From Polytrichum commune (Eukaryota > Streptophyta > Polytrichopsida > Polytrichales > Polytrichaceae), in the NCBI GenBank assembly GCA_950295325.1, contig OX485807.1, positions 52,856,440 through 52,920,439 of the forward strand: DNA of 64,000 bases, written 5' to 3'. The position numbers were made by a program, and so were the translations under genes. Shown one piece after another: positions 33,853 to 46,435 of this stretch. Every line of letters starts with the position of its first letter. The first letter of the stretch is position 1. The notes beneath the pieces were generated by a model. That model did no database searches. It saw nothing but the letters and a program-made list of their open reading frames with translations, and had not been told where the DNA came from.

Positions 33853-36800
33853 TTACTTATGATACTTCTTCAAATGATAGCCATTTATGCGCGTAAGAAG
33901 AGATGTGCCCTCAAAATCCACCAAATCAAACAACCCATTATCATGAGCAATTTCAACTTTATAAGGGCCCATCCAATGTAATTTGGATTTTCTTGGAAAT
34001 TTTTCAAAGTGGTCGTCATAGAATAAAATCAAATCATTGGCAGCAAGTGCTTTAGATTTCATTTTACTATTGTAATACATTTTTCACCACTTTTAACTTG
34101 TTGCCATGTTTAAATAGGTTTGACTATATATTTTACCAAGACTATATACCGTTGCAATTCTTTCTTGAAGGGATTCTTCATTACTTAACTGCTCATCAAT
34201 GACAATTCGTAACGAAGGTAATTCCAATTCCATGGGTAGAATAGCTGCTTGACTAGAGACGAATTGGAAGGATGTGAATTTGGTGGTTATTTTGTGGGAT
34301 GGGCTGCGATAAGCTCATAATGTATTTAATATTTTATTATCCCAATCAATTATGGAATTTTGAACAATCTTGGAGATAATATGGGTTTAGGGTTTAGGGG
34401 TCCTAACTGTCACTTTGTAAAGAAATTCTAATAGTGACATCTCTTGCAATATGTCTTCCAGCCATATTATCATGACATTATTTTAAGATTAAGGGGATTT
34501 CTAAACTATTAATACAATGATATAAAACATTGTATTTCCCGATTTTATATAAATATCAATAGTGATAGTATAAGGCATTTCTTTGAAAGTCAAGCGACGT
34601 GTTTGTTTGTCATTGAAATCTATAGGTAATTTATTATTTTGGAAATATTCAATTATTTTTGCATATTCCAAGTGAATAACATGTATGTAGAATAATTCTA
34701 CATGAAGAAAAAAATCATTGACTATTTTAGATCCAAATTCTTTATTTAATCTTGAAAGGTGATCAACATTAGCATGACTTTTGCTTGGTGTAACTTCCAC
34801 TGTGAAGTTAAACTCTTGCAAAAATAAGACCCATCTTGCGATACATCCATTTAGTTGGGGTTTATTAATCATGTATTTATATGCATCATAATCCATATAA
34901 AAGATTAACTCATTTCCCAAAAGGTAATGAAAAAAAATTACATTGAAAATATCATACCTAAGGCTTCTCTTTCAATCACAATATAATTTTTTTTAGCTTA
35001 CACCAACTTACGACTAGCAAAGTAGATGGGGTAATCATGTTATCTCTCATCTTTTTGGTTGAGGATTGATCCTATTGCTACATTAGATGCATATATATAT
35101 AAAATTCATTTTTCCAATCAGGTTGTATAAGTATGGGTGTTGACACTAACCATTGTTTCAATGTATTGAACATATGTGTCCATGCAAAAGTCCATATTCG
35201 AGCTTCATCTTCTTTTCTTAGTGATTTGGTCAGAGGCATAACAATCATAACATAGCGAAAATAAATCTACGGTAATAACCAGTGTGTCCAATAATCCTTT
35301 CACCTCTTTGACTGTGGTGGGAATTGGTAATGATACAATAATTGCAAATTTGCCAGGATCTGATGTTATTCCTTGTTCAAACAAAATATGTCCCACTAAT
35401 TTTTCAAACGGATTTTAATATACCGACTTTGTATTGTTAATTGAAACACCAATTTCCATACAATGATCACAACATTTTTGGTGGTATTCCGTATGTTTGT
35501 AAGAATTACTAAAGATTGTAAAGTCATCAAAAAATATCTCCATTAATTTACGAAGGTATTCTTGACAAACTTCAGTCATGACATGTTGAAAAGTAGTTGG
35601 GGCATTGCATAAGCCAAAGGACATGACAATATAGGTAAAAATGCTCTAATCAATGGTAAAAATTGTATACCAACAATGTGGTTTAACAATTTGGATTTGA
35701 TTGATAACCTAGAAAATCCATCCATGAATGAAGAGCATTTATATCCCGCTACTGCGTGTAACATAGTGTCAATAAAAGGTATAGGAAAGTAATATTTCTT
35801 TGTGACACTATTTAGTTTTCAGAAGTCTTGACATATTCTTAAATTCCCCATTAATTTTAGTAACTACAACAATAGGTGATACCCATTTACTATAAGGTAC
35901 TCTATAAATAAATCATGCTTCAAATTTTTTTATCTATCTCTTCTTTGACCATTAACGAGTATTTAGGATTTATATGGTACACGAGAACAATTTCATCCTC
36001 AAATATGATTTCATGTTTACATGCTTTAGGAGGGACTTCTCTCAAGTCTTTATAAGTGCACACAAAAACTTTTATTTATTTATTTTTCAAATTATGCCAA
36101 TATTGTCATTCAATCTTTGATAATTTCTCGTGTACTTTTATGATCTTAGCAACTTCCTTGGCCTCTAGAATCATTTATTTGTGAAGATACTTACATACAT
36201 GACTCTTAATAGGTGCATTAGAAGTGAACATAGCATCTTCTCATTCTTTTGCAAATGATGGATTTGGTAGAGATCTTGCAGTATTGTGATGTTATAGACT
36301 CAACAAGAATTTTCCAACCTAAAATAACATTGTTAGAGTCACCATCTTTCATAGGAATGAAATGTTCTCCCATTCCTATTGTAGAATATGATTACTTTTG
36401 TTCATTAATGTTATGAATAGACTCACTCGGAGGATTGTCTATTTTCATCTCAAACCCATCAATTGTGAATTTAATTCCTTCATCTTGAGTCTCTCCTTGA
36501 TATTGGGTTGGAAATAAAGGTAAGTATACCTTTGCCTCAATCCTCTTTAGCTTCAGCTATGATCAACTAAGGTCTTCCTAAAATTCCAAGTTAAGGTTGA
36601 ATAACATTAGTGGTTCGGAGTACAATGAAACCAACCTTGTATTCCTAGCCAGCAATTTGGAAAGGTACTTGGAGTAATTGTCCCAAAGATTTAGTTTCTG
36701 TATGATCTGTCATTTAGGGAATGATAGAAATAGGAACCAAGTTGGTGATTCCTAATTCTTCCATTTTTTCTATATTCATAAGGTTGACACTAGATCCTAT

Positions 36801-36960
36801 GTCAACTTGAAATCCAACCACCATTACTCCATCAATTATTAAATCCATTGCAAGTGCATTGGTTCCAACTTAGAGCAATATCATTAACTTTCACAACTTT
36901 GGCTCTCTTGCAAATCATTGCAGGAACAAGTGTGGTATAACATTGGGGCTATAATGATTC
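33853..36960 (-). pseudogene. Ty3/gypsy pol, degenerate and internally deleted
   Basis: Reading right to left on the minus strand. At 36900-36480 there is a retropepsin-like segment (VDIGSSVNLMN, LGILGRPWL). At 35764-35415 come reverse transcriptase blocks SFMDGFS, MSFGLCNAPTTFQHVM and FFDDF, so the catalytic Asp pair is present although the usual Tyr is Phe. At 35396-35205 is the LGHILFEQGITSDPGK connection domain. At 34920-34501 is RNase H (CIARWVLFLQEFNF and SHANVDHLSRL). At 34080-33853 is the integrase C-terminus (KLHWMGPYKV..GLFDLVDFEGT). The zinc-binding and DDE core of integrase is missing between 34500 and 34080. Stops and frame changes occur throughout. Right of it, the R1 block of copy D sits where gag should be. 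No LTR pair is identifiable. Confidence 0.85.
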
Positions 36961-36967
36961 AAATAGT

Positions 36968-38757
36968 GTGGATAGGTTTTTGGTTTGGGTTCCAATCAAC
37001 AAAACCACATAGGGAAGGCTAAATGAGTGTTAGGTTAAACTCTAAAGGTTATTATGAGGTGAATTGATAAATTATAATGACTTTAGAATGATTTTGGTGT
37101 GCCAAACCTAGGTGAGCCCTTAATTGATATGAATTTATGAAGTTAAATGATCAAGGAGGAAATTAGGGTCACTCGGTGCAGTACATGCAATTGCTCGGTA
37201 TCTCCCTCACAACCAGAGTCCAGTAGTAACGACTTGCTATACCAAGGTTGTTCAATCCAGGCAGTCACGGCTCATCAACAGTCTTTAGGAATAATAAGTA
37301 TCCACATAGAACCAAGGTCAAGGGCATCTTGATTTGATTTATAGTCTTTCCTTAATTGAATGATAATTGAATGAATCAAGAAATATTATAGTTCAACCCC
37401 ACGGGTTGTTCAATTCCTTAACTTATCTTCATATTTAATGAGGCAGTGGGATCAATGTCCTTACCAATTTGTTGAACGGTATCAATCATGTGGGTATCTG
37501 GTGTCTATAGACAGAAACACGTTAGTAGGGACACATACCACCACAAATTAATGTCATCATTCATGATAATTATTAATTGGTCCCTTCGTAAATTTACAGT
37601 GTTTAAACTAACTACTCATGATTAAATTGATCCCTACTCATCTTCCTTGTAATTATCAAAATTATACTTGACTTAATGCTTTTAAGATTAATTGTTACAA
37701 TTTGCAAAAGTCATCATTCATGATAATTATTAATTGGTCCCTTCGTAAATTTATAGTGTTTAAACTAGCTACTCATGATTAAATTGACCCCTACTCAGCT
37801 TCCTTGTAATTATCAAAATTATACTTGACTTAATGCTTTTAAGATTAATTGTTACAATTTGCAAAAGTCATCATTAGCTACTTATGCTTAAATTAACCCC
37901 TACCTTACAAAATGCTGAGTAGCAAGTGACTAAGTCTAACGAATCCTGATCGACCAGGGACCTCAAGGACCAAATCCGAATACGAGGGATCAAAGCCTAG
38001 CGTAAGGTAGCTGACGTCTTGATGTTCAAATCCCAAGTCGTAGGTAGTAAGTCTCAATGGCCAATAAGTGTCTAGTGATATTCGAAGGCAAGTCACTTAC
38101 CTATTGATTATATCCATGCCCTTTTCAACTTCTCCAACCGATATGGGATAACTCTTCGCCAATGCTTTGAGACCGCGATCCTCCGCTTGTCTCTAACTCT
38201 TTGCCTCCTTCGACCATCGTCCTTGTTGCAGGCTATGGACTTCCTTCAAATCCTGAAACTTTGATTTGTTGTTGTCAATCAATGACTTTAAATATGGAAA
38301 TTTTGTGGTAGCATTCAACCTGTTTGCACTTCCAAAATTGAGAGTTCTCATAATGACAATTAGCCACCCCTTAACAAGTTTTGTTTTCTTGACGAGAGCT
38401 TGCGGAAGTCTGTTTTCTAAGGCCCTGCAGAAAATCTATCTTATTAGTTTAGGCTTGAGCCCCATGGGTTTCAGAGAGAGCCTCACACCCAGGAAGTTCA
38501 CAAGAGCAAATATTTCAGATTCTGTGCTCCCTTTTACGATTGAGAAGAACCCATAGTTAGTTACCGATGAACCGGCAGAGTTTGAGAAATAACCGGTTGA
38601 AGTTCAAGAATCCAGGAAACTCGCCATTCACTTTAGAGCAATCCATTGAACATACATCCAATCAATATAATGGAAACTAAAGGTGTCAACATGTAACAGG
38701 TTGGATTAGCAAACACCAGGATCTCAACCGATTATGCTCAAAAATCTCCCCCGATCA
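36968..38757 (-). repeat. R2-R3-R1 composite, copy D (reverse)
   Basis: Reverse counterpart of copy C. From right to left it has R2 (38757-38538, TGATCGGGGGAGA end), R3 (38537-38272, with the conserved frame 38266-38556) and R1 (about 38270-36968). R1 holds an internal tandem duplication (37557-37712 and 37713-37875, unit about 158 bp, with GATAATTATTAATTGGTCCC). The R1 part ends at CCTATCC, directly against gypsy sequence. C and D thus flank the copia and gypsy pseudogenes in inverted orientation. Confidence 0.8.
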
Positions 38758-40054
38758 CTGCTCCACTTTCTTCGCTCTTATTCGCAAGAGCCGAGAAGAA
38801 TGTCTCCTCCTTTATTGAACACTGTGTGTATGTTTTCTTCCCAAGAAACGGGATTGTGTATCCCTCAATTCTTACAGGGTAAAGGTTCAGGGAGATTCAT
38901 TAATCAAGTGAAACACAAGTACGACCAACCGGCATTGATCACATCCAGCACTGCTTTCAGTTTATGGCCAGCACATAATTTAGATTTCAAGCAAACTTCC
39001 CACTATCTTCCCCAGAATTGGGGCAAGGGCTTCAACTATTATGTATGAAAGTAATCGACATACTTGAACATGATTGACACAAAATTAAGGTGGCCAGGGA
39101 GAAGAACATCATAACTTATGACTTAGCCTCAGACAATGGTCATACACATTCTCAAGGTACTGAAAGATCCTCGCACATGACATTAAACTGATAAACCAAT
39201 CACTCCATAATATCACACTGAGACAATAATCATAGCCACATGAGGATTGCGACAGATAATTTCACAGAAACAACAGGCTTCACACCCGACTAGGAATCGG
39301 AAAGGTGATTATTAGATAGTTATCCCTAGATCATTGCCCTACACCTAATTAATTGCGCACCAGATTTTATCTGCTCACAAAAGAACTATGCACACACAAA
39401 TATATCACTCCAGACAATGGCACATGACAAATTAAACCTTAACCAAACTCAACTCCCTTCACAAGAGATCAGATTCCAAATTCACAAAATAATCATAATT
39501 CTCTTCATTCAACTTAAGATTATTCAAATTACTCCTACGAGATCAAAATGGCTTCATGCCTACAATTCAATAATGTCATGACAATGGTCAGACTTACAAT
39601 TTGAAGAAAAAAATCCTCTCTTCTCTGCCTCCGCTACTGCTCCGTCACTCCTTCCGCTCCCTCCTCCTGTAGACAAAATAAATGAAGAAAAATCAACATA
39701 GCACTTTTATTTAGTTAAATTAATATAAATATTCTCAAACAACTATATTGTAGATGTGAGTAAATTGAATTTTGCAAGTGTCAGATTTATCAAAAGTTTT
39801 GCATTAAAAATGATTGTAATCATATGAAGTGGCGCCAAATATAGGATTGCTTGCCAGAGGTTCGATAACCTGAGTGTACATGCATGCAAAATGCAAGTCT
39901 CACAACATCACACCACATCAAGGCGACAAGCAGTTTCAATCACTCTGATTAGACCCAACGCTAGAGTCTGTACCAAAAAACCTCTGTAAAACTCCAAAAA
40001 ACAAGCAATACACTGACTTTGGTGGTGGTGACTCGTAAGCAAAAGAAGGCAGAG

Positions 40055-40133
40055 TCCGGGGAGATTTTGGGCATAATCGGTATTTTCTTTACAAATTTGA
40101 GGTATATTCTATAGATTCCTCTGGAATGATCTT
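40055..40133 (+). repeat. Partial R2 element with internal deletion
   Basis: TCCGGGGAGATTTTGGGCAT, then AATCGG is followed directly by TATTTTCTTTACAAATTTGAGGTATATTC. The middle of R2 (GAGATCCTAGTG to the second CGGT) is missing. The repeated CGGT at the joint suggests deletion between short direct repeats. Confidence 0.6.
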
Positions 40134-41977
40134 GTATTTATTATAGACGAATAATTTTTATTTAGGTGCACAACCCGAATATACATGTGGGAGGGTACCT
40201 TAGAAAAGACAAATATCGAACCGGATCCCTCTCCCACAAACAAACATTATTACCTTGACTTGAACACATTGAAGCGGCAATGCCAGTATTAATGCCAAAA
40301 CGCAACTACATGTTGAACTTGTTGTTTATATGCATATCACTCTTGGTTCACATCTGTCAATGCTTATATGAATCTAAAATGTTGCTAAAAAAACATTAAT
40401 TGAATCTTCTAAGGTGAAGCTACATACCAAAATTTGATACAAGGTGAGCTATCTTTCATTCCACACGGAGAGAATCTAAGAGTGTAGAAGGAGATGAAAG
40501 AGATCTCATAAGCTTTATTCAATAACAATCTGCCATGTTTGAAGCAAATTCTACACCATAAGCTCTCTCTCATACAACTACAATACTCAACTTGGCAAGG
40601 ATGCCAAGCCAAGGGAGCAGCCGTGCCTTGACTCATCCAAGCCAACCCTAAGTGGGTTCTGTCAGCCATAAACCCCCACCCTTATGCGTCTTAGTCCGGG
40701 TGAGAGCCTATGGCTCACATACTCTTCATTTACTTCAATCAGCCATCCACTTGACACACAATGCTTCCACAACAGAGTTTTCAAACGCACAATTTTCTTA
40801 TTCAGAAGCCCCCAGGTGATGAGTAGTCAGTAATACTCTACTTCCCCTTTGGCGGTGCCTTACATCACCCTTCCATAATTATCAAACCCACTTCTCATCA
40901 CTAGCCTCCTACCATAGCCACTTTACTAGCCCAAACCACTAATATGGGCATTCACACAATACCACTCAAACACTCTCAACTTGCCTTGGCCACAACTCAA
41001 TTCATCTACCCTATCCTTCAAATCAAGCACATTCTAATTGGCATTAATGCCATGTCTCTCTAATCCTCTACTTAAATCAGGTGCCACTAATTAATCACAC
41101 ACATTCACCGAGCTAAACAGATGCCTAATCCTTGTGTCCAAGAGCCTCGGTTATCCACTGTCACAGTCTAACTCACCCCTGCAGCACCGGTTGAACCCAA
41201 CCTTGTCTTCTGTCCGCCTCCCAGTGGAGCCCTCCCTAGGCAGTCACGGAATTCAGCTCTCTGTCCTCCTTCGATGCTGGAATTCTAGCAGCCCTCAGTT
41301 GGCCCAACTCCATACCCAACTCTCTCCTGGAATTTTCACTCTACCTCCCTCTGTCCGAATTCTGCCCCAGTGCCGAACTCAGTGAATCCCCGAACCTTCA
41401 CCCATATTTTGTATTCCTTTCTTATGTGCACCAGAGTTTCAACTAGGAGCGCGTCTTGGCTCCTTCGGCATCCACCATCCCACATTAACGCTACTGCCCC
41501 CAATGGGATAGATTCACCTCTAGGGCAGCTGCCACATCCCTTGCTCCTCTTCCATTGATGTGAAAACAGTTGCATTGCTGGTAACCAGAACCATGACTCA
41601 TTTAAAATCCGGCTTCTGCAATCTGTAACCAGGGTTCTGTCCGAACTCATGGCCAACCTGTAGATTCACGAGGCGACCAACACTACAATCCTAGAGTTCG
41701 GCATTCACATCACCTCAATTCTAAACTCTTGATGTCACACATTTCTGCTGTGCCCAGACCCTGGAGGGATTCACCAACCCCTTTTCAGTAGCGTTCCCAT
41801 CGATTAGTCTTCCTGTCCCCTCCTTCCTTCGGTGCATCCTTTCAATCCGCTCACTGACCAATGCTCTCGACATTTAGCCTTCAAATGTAGTCTCTCACCC
41901 TCAGCTGGGATTTGCAACCATTTCTACTCAGTGCCAAATCCACTTCAATGGATTCCAGCACCTCCAGCTGCAGCCTT

Positions 41978-41998
41978 GGGTTTAGGGTTTAGGGTTTA
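41978..41998 (+). repeat. Interstitial telomere-like run
   Basis: Three consecutive GGGTTTA units, the plant-type telomere repeat. Similar short runs lie at 34383-34399 and 45707-45727. They are too short to mark a telomere and may be relics of break repair. Confidence 0.7.
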
Positions 41999-43037
41999 AT
42001 GAAACTCACCTAACATGAAAGTAGAAAACCTAATTTCATAACTCATTTTTTCCTTGCAACCCCTTCCCCCCAAAAAATTTTCACAAACAAAAGAGAATTT
42101 GAAACATGTGGAATGTGATAAGTGGTAGCAAAAATACTGTGTGAAACAAAGTATTTTCTACAAAGTGCTTAAAAAATGATTTTATATCAACATTAAATAA
42201 ACAATAGTGATTCACAACCCATACGTATCAAGATAAAAACAAAAAATAATTAAATATACTAGTTTTGTTTTGCACCCATGACAAATCTTCTTTCCATCAA
42301 GCTATGCACTTGGCACCAAGTCAACATAGAATGTTGTATAATATCTGTAATACTTCTGTTCTGGGAAAATGTACAGGAACCACAATTTTGTCTAGATATT
42401 TTAACACTTAAATGAACCACACCTACCAGAAAACCAATATAACTGTACAATAATTTTGTTAACAAGGTGGACAAACTTCTGAATTATCATCCTTTTTTAT
42501 ATTATCTATAACATAACTGCCCTAGTAATGATCCGAAATGAATTAACTGAGTTAGTTCTAATATGATAAGTTCAACACAGAATACCCTGCAAAAGTCGCA
42601 ATGCAAATAAAAGGTGATATGAATTTAAAAAATTTCCCCAGGGAAAGTCAATCACAGAGGTCAACCCTTAGAAGGAAATATTGCAGCATTTGAGTCTTGC
42701 ACCAAACGATTAAATTCTTGAAATTTTGACCACATTGGTTGTCGAAAACATGCGCAAAGGTCAAGATCAAGGCATTGAGTTCAATTCCGAAACAAATTTC
42801 AAAAGAATTGGAAACATCAATCAGAATTTCTTCAAATCAGGCCAGGCGCGGCAGACCCAACGCTGCGGAGTAATGTTTATGTTTGATTAACAATATTTGT
42901 GGAATTTGGAATATTTGACCTAAAAGAAAGAAGAAGAGAATTTGACCTTCGATTGGTAAGTTCTAGCTTACATACCTTCACATACTGTGAATATTTGACA
43001 CATAACATGTTAGACTTAAAAACCATTTCCCTATTTA

Positions 43038-43340
43038 GAGCATCTCCAACCATGCACACTAAAAGCGACTCGCTAAAATTACTCATCTATATTTGAAGAG
43101 CCCTTCAACTTAAAGTTCCCCACCCTCAAACACTCTTCAAACATCAAAAGTGTACATTAAATAGTCAATGAACCAATCACAAGTAGAATGTGGGATATAG
43201 TGAACTAAACTTAGATTTGAAGTGTAATCTATCACACACGCTAGGATAGAGGGTCACGAGGCTTTTTCAAAGGGGCTTTAGCATTTTTCATCCGCTTGTG
43301 GAGTGTGTCAGACCCCTGGCGAGCCCCATTGGAGATGCTC
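43038..43340. mobile_element. Tourist-like MITE (303 bp)
   Basis: The ends are GAGCATCTCCAACCATG and CATTGGAGATGCTC, an inverted repeat common to plant MITEs. Both sides are flanked by TTA (43035-43037 and 43341-43343), the PIF/Harbinger target duplication. The interior is non-coding. Confidence 0.85.
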
Positions 43341-43396
43341 TTAGCACCTTTTATGCTTGTGGTCCTAGGTTTTTTTGTATAGATAAAACTTAGACT

Positions 43397-43947
43397 CACG
43401 GGTAGATCACTTAGTGCATTTTAAAAACGATGTGCGGCATAATATAGAGAGGATTAAAATCATTTGAAATAAAAATTATAAAGGAATTCCAAATAATGAA
43501 GGGGCCATTAAATGTAGACAATCCCATTATAAGTAAGTTAGATGAACATAAAACGTGGGCCATTATTTTTTTGTAAAATTAATATAGGGGCTGAAGATAA
43601 GGATCCTAGAAGGTATGTTTAGTATGGTATGTAAATGGGTTTAGGACTCATGGGGATGGATGATAATTGGGATTTCCATCTGTCCAAAAATGAATGAAAA
43701 GGGAACGCGCCGTCGTTGGGGTCGTCTTCCCCACGCCCGCTTATTACTTAAAAGGAATATAGAGTACAAAAAATTGCAGTGACTTGGACAATATAAGTAA
43801 TGGAAGGGTGCAAACAAATGGGCCATTTTCAAAATTTAAGTAATTATAGGGAGGCTTTAATTCAACCCTTGAAGGTAAATAACCCCAAAATAAAAAAACC
43901 CCAGCCGCATGTGGTGCACAAAAATGCCTTAGAGTGATCTACCCGTG
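43397..43947. mobile_element. hAT-type MITE with 8-bp target duplication (551 bp)
   Basis: The terminal inverted repeats CACGGGTAGATCACT and AGTGATCTACCCGTG are perfect at 15 bp and continue imperfectly (GCATTTT, then TGCGGC). The flanks are identical 8-bp duplications, CTTAGACT, at 43389-43396 and 43948-43955. CA ends and an 8-bp duplication define hAT. No transposase is encoded; the minus-strand frame 43641-43832 is a by-product. Confidence 0.9.
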
Positions 43948-43984
43948 CTTAGACTACACCCCTAGGTATAGAACTTGAGATCCC

Positions 43985-45965
43985 AGTTGAGACACTTCGG
44001 GGCCCCAGGTGTAGCACTTGGGGCTCCAATTCCTACATTCGGGGCCAGAAGTGCTACACGTGGGGCCCCGAGGTGTCTCAACTTGGATCGCAAGTTCTAT
44101 ACTTGGGGGCCCCAAGTGCTACACTCGGGGCCCTAGGTGTACTACATGGGGCCTTAAGTAAAACATCATTTTAGCCTGGCACTTGAGTAATGTTGTAGTC
44201 TTTTCTGTTAATGAATGTACTTTTATTTTCTTTTAAATTATAATCTTCTTATGTTGGCATTTTCTATTTTAAAACTTATGTTTGAAATGTAAAGTTAAAT
44301 GTTCATTTATGAAGATATATAGAGGTGTTTTTGTACAATGGGCTAGGTAAAGTATACGTACTTTCAGTTTGCAAGTGCCGAAGTGCACAGGACAGGGAAT
44401 GGAAAAAACCTCCCGAGAGCTCAAAAATTGGTATTTTACCACAAAATGTTTACCACAACATCATCTTTAAGTTAGTTACATGTATGCCAAATTTCAAGGC
44501 GAAAATATTCACCACAAAAAAGTAATTCAAAATCTACCAACATTGGTAGCTGTGAAAATGTTTTCACTCATGCCAAAAGATTTACACAAAAAAAGAAATC
44601 CACAATCTACCAACATGTGTAGTTGAGGGAAACAATGGGAGACACCATTTCATTGCTACCAACTTTAACACCCTCCCAATGGTTGAGAAATTGTCTATTT
44701 ACCATGAAATTTTAGGCACAACATGCATAGAAAATAAAAGTACATTCATTAACAGAAAATACTACAACATTACTCAACTGCTGGGCTAAAATGATGCTTT
44801 ACTTAGGGCCCCAAGTGCTACACATGGGGCCCCAAAGTGTCTCAACAGGGGCCCCAGCTGTAGCACTTTGGGCCCCAAAGTGTCTCAATAAGGGCCCAAG
44901 TTGTAGCTCTTCAGGCCCGAGTGTAGGAATTGGGGCCCGAACTGCTACACCTAGGGCCCCAAAGTGTCTCAACAAGGGCCCCAGGTGTAGCACTTCGGGC
45001 CCCAAATGTAGGAATTGGGGGCCCAAAGTGTCTCAACTGGGGCCCCAGTTGTAGCACTTCAGGCCCCAAGTGTAGGAATTGGGGCCCCAAAGTGTGTCAA
45101 CTAGGGCCCCAACTATAGCACTTCGGGCCCCTAGTATAGGAATTGGGGCCCCAAGTGCTACAACTGGGGCCCCAAAGTGTGCCAACTAGGGCCCCAACTG
45201 TAGCACTTCAGGCCCCAAGTGTAGGAATTGGGGCCCCAGCTGTTGCACTTCCGGCCCGAGTGTAGGAATTGGGGCCCCAAAGTGTCTCAACTGGGGCCCT
45301 AGTTGTAGCACTTGGGGCCCCGAGTGTAGGATTTGGGGCCCGAAGTGCTACACCTGGGTCCCCAAAGTGTCTCAACCGGGGCCCCAGGTGTAGTACTTCG
45401 GGCCCCGAGTGTAGGAATTGGGGCCCCAGCTGTAGCACTTCGGGCCCCGAGTGTAGGAATTGGGGCCCCAAAGTGTCTCAACTAGGGCCCCGGTTCTAGC
45501 ACTTCGGGCCCCAAGTGTAGGAATTGGGACCCCAAAGTGTCTCAACTGGGGCCCCAGTTGTAGCACTTCGGGCCTCGAGTGTAGGAAATGGGGCCCCCAA
45601 GTGCTACACCTGGGGCCCCGATGTGTCTCAACTTTTTTTTAAATGAATTTTTTATCATATTTTATTAACATAAAGAGGTTTTTGTTCCAAAAATCTCATG
45701 GCAAGAGGGTTTAGGGTTTAGGGTTTACAGTTGTAGCACTTCGGGCCCCAAGTGTAGGAATTGGGACCCCAAAGTGTCTCAACTGCTACAACTGGGGCCC
45801 CAAAGTGTCTCAACTAGGGCCCCAACTTTAGCACTTCAGGCCCCAAGTGCTACAACTGGGGCCCCAGTTGTAGCACTTCGGGCCTCGAGTGCAGGAAATG
45901 GGGACCCCAAGTGCTACACCTGGGGCCCCGAAGTGTCTCATCTGGGGCCCCGATGTGTCTCAACT
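43985..45965. repeat. GGGGCCCC-anchored modular array (array 2)
   Basis: Same design as array 1: phrases AAGTGCTACAACT, AAAGTGTCTCAACT, GAGTGTAGGAATT and TGTAGCACTTC around GGGGCCCC. Array DNA occupies 43985-44160, 44806-45640 and 45727-45965. The first interruption (44152-44815) is an inverted-repeat element. The second (45641-45726) is AT-rich, includes ATTAACATAAAGAGGTTTTT and ends in three GGGTTTA units. A direct repeat of its AT-rich part directly follows the array at 45966-46035. Frames across the array in several phases are by-products. Confidence 0.95.
44152..44815. mobile_element. Inverted-repeat element inserted in array 2
   Basis: The arms at about 44152-44240 and 44733-44815 are about 82-bp inverted repeats (GGGGCCTTAAGTAAAACATC, TTAGCCTGGCA and GTTAATGAATGTACTTTTAT with its complement). 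Array DNA continues on both sides. The 490-bp interior includes a 240-bp block (44331-44573) that recurs in reverse at 46074-46313. Because the outermost bases merge with array phrases, I cannot set the exact ends or a target duplication. The 44325-44525 frame is not a gene. Confidence 0.7.
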
Positions 45966-46073
45966 TTTAAAAAATGAAAATTTTATCATATTATATTAAC
46001 ATAAAGAGGTTTTTGTTCCAAGAATCTCATGGCAAGAAAAAAAAACTCAATGTTTGGAAGTCTGTCAAAGTTG

Positions 46074-46313
46074 GCAGCAGTGAAAATATTTCCACAGCTA
46101 CCAATGTTGGTAAATTTTGAATAACGTTTTTTTTGGTTAATCTTTTCGCCTTGAAATTTTTCATACATATAATTATCTTAAAGATGATGTTGTGGGAAAA
46201 TTTTCGTGGTAAAATACCAATTTTTGAGCTCTCGGGAGGCTTTTTCCATTCCCTGTTTTGTGCACTTTGGCACTCGTAAACTAAAAGTACGTATACTTTA
46301 CCTAGGCCATTGG
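46074..46313 (-). repeat. Inverted partner of the block at 44331-44573
   Basis: Reverse copy with shared landmarks: AAGTATACGTACTTT, the AATGGAAAAA.CCTCCCGAGAG segment, TTGGTATTTTACCAC and CCAACATTGGTAGCTGTG. The two blocks face each other across the main part of array 2, at similarity of about nine bases in ten. This block lies 120 bp upstream of the start of the 519-residue frame, so it may hold its upstream control region. Confidence 0.8.
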
Positions 46314-46435
46314 ACATAATAAGGCCATATGTGTTATATTGAGACTATTTGGAGAGTTTGAATATAAATTGGAGTCCTCTTATAGTACTGGTCCTATTTA
46401 TATTTTAGTATTTCCTTTTTGCCATGTGAGTCACA

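Larger units (their letters stand above)
38758..43037. other. Long stretch without recognisable genes
   Basis: Frames such as 38734-39048, 40409-40669 (minus), 41134-41385 and 41336-41656 (minus) show no family I can name. 40055-40133 is a partial R2 copy lacking its middle. 39620-39670 is a pyrimidine-rich tract. 40670-41960 is C-rich and composition-skewed, like an LTR or untranslated retroelement sequence, but I found no matching copy. 41978-41998 is three GGGTTTA units. 42000-43030 is AT-rich and featureless. Confidence 0.45.

Noticed and set aside
35415-35624. Functional gypsy reverse transcriptase
   Set aside because: The catalytic Asp pair survives, but flanking blocks are in other phases with stops and the integrase core is missing.
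41978-41998. Chromosome end or telomere
   Set aside because: Only three GGGTTTA units, with ordinary sequence on both sides.
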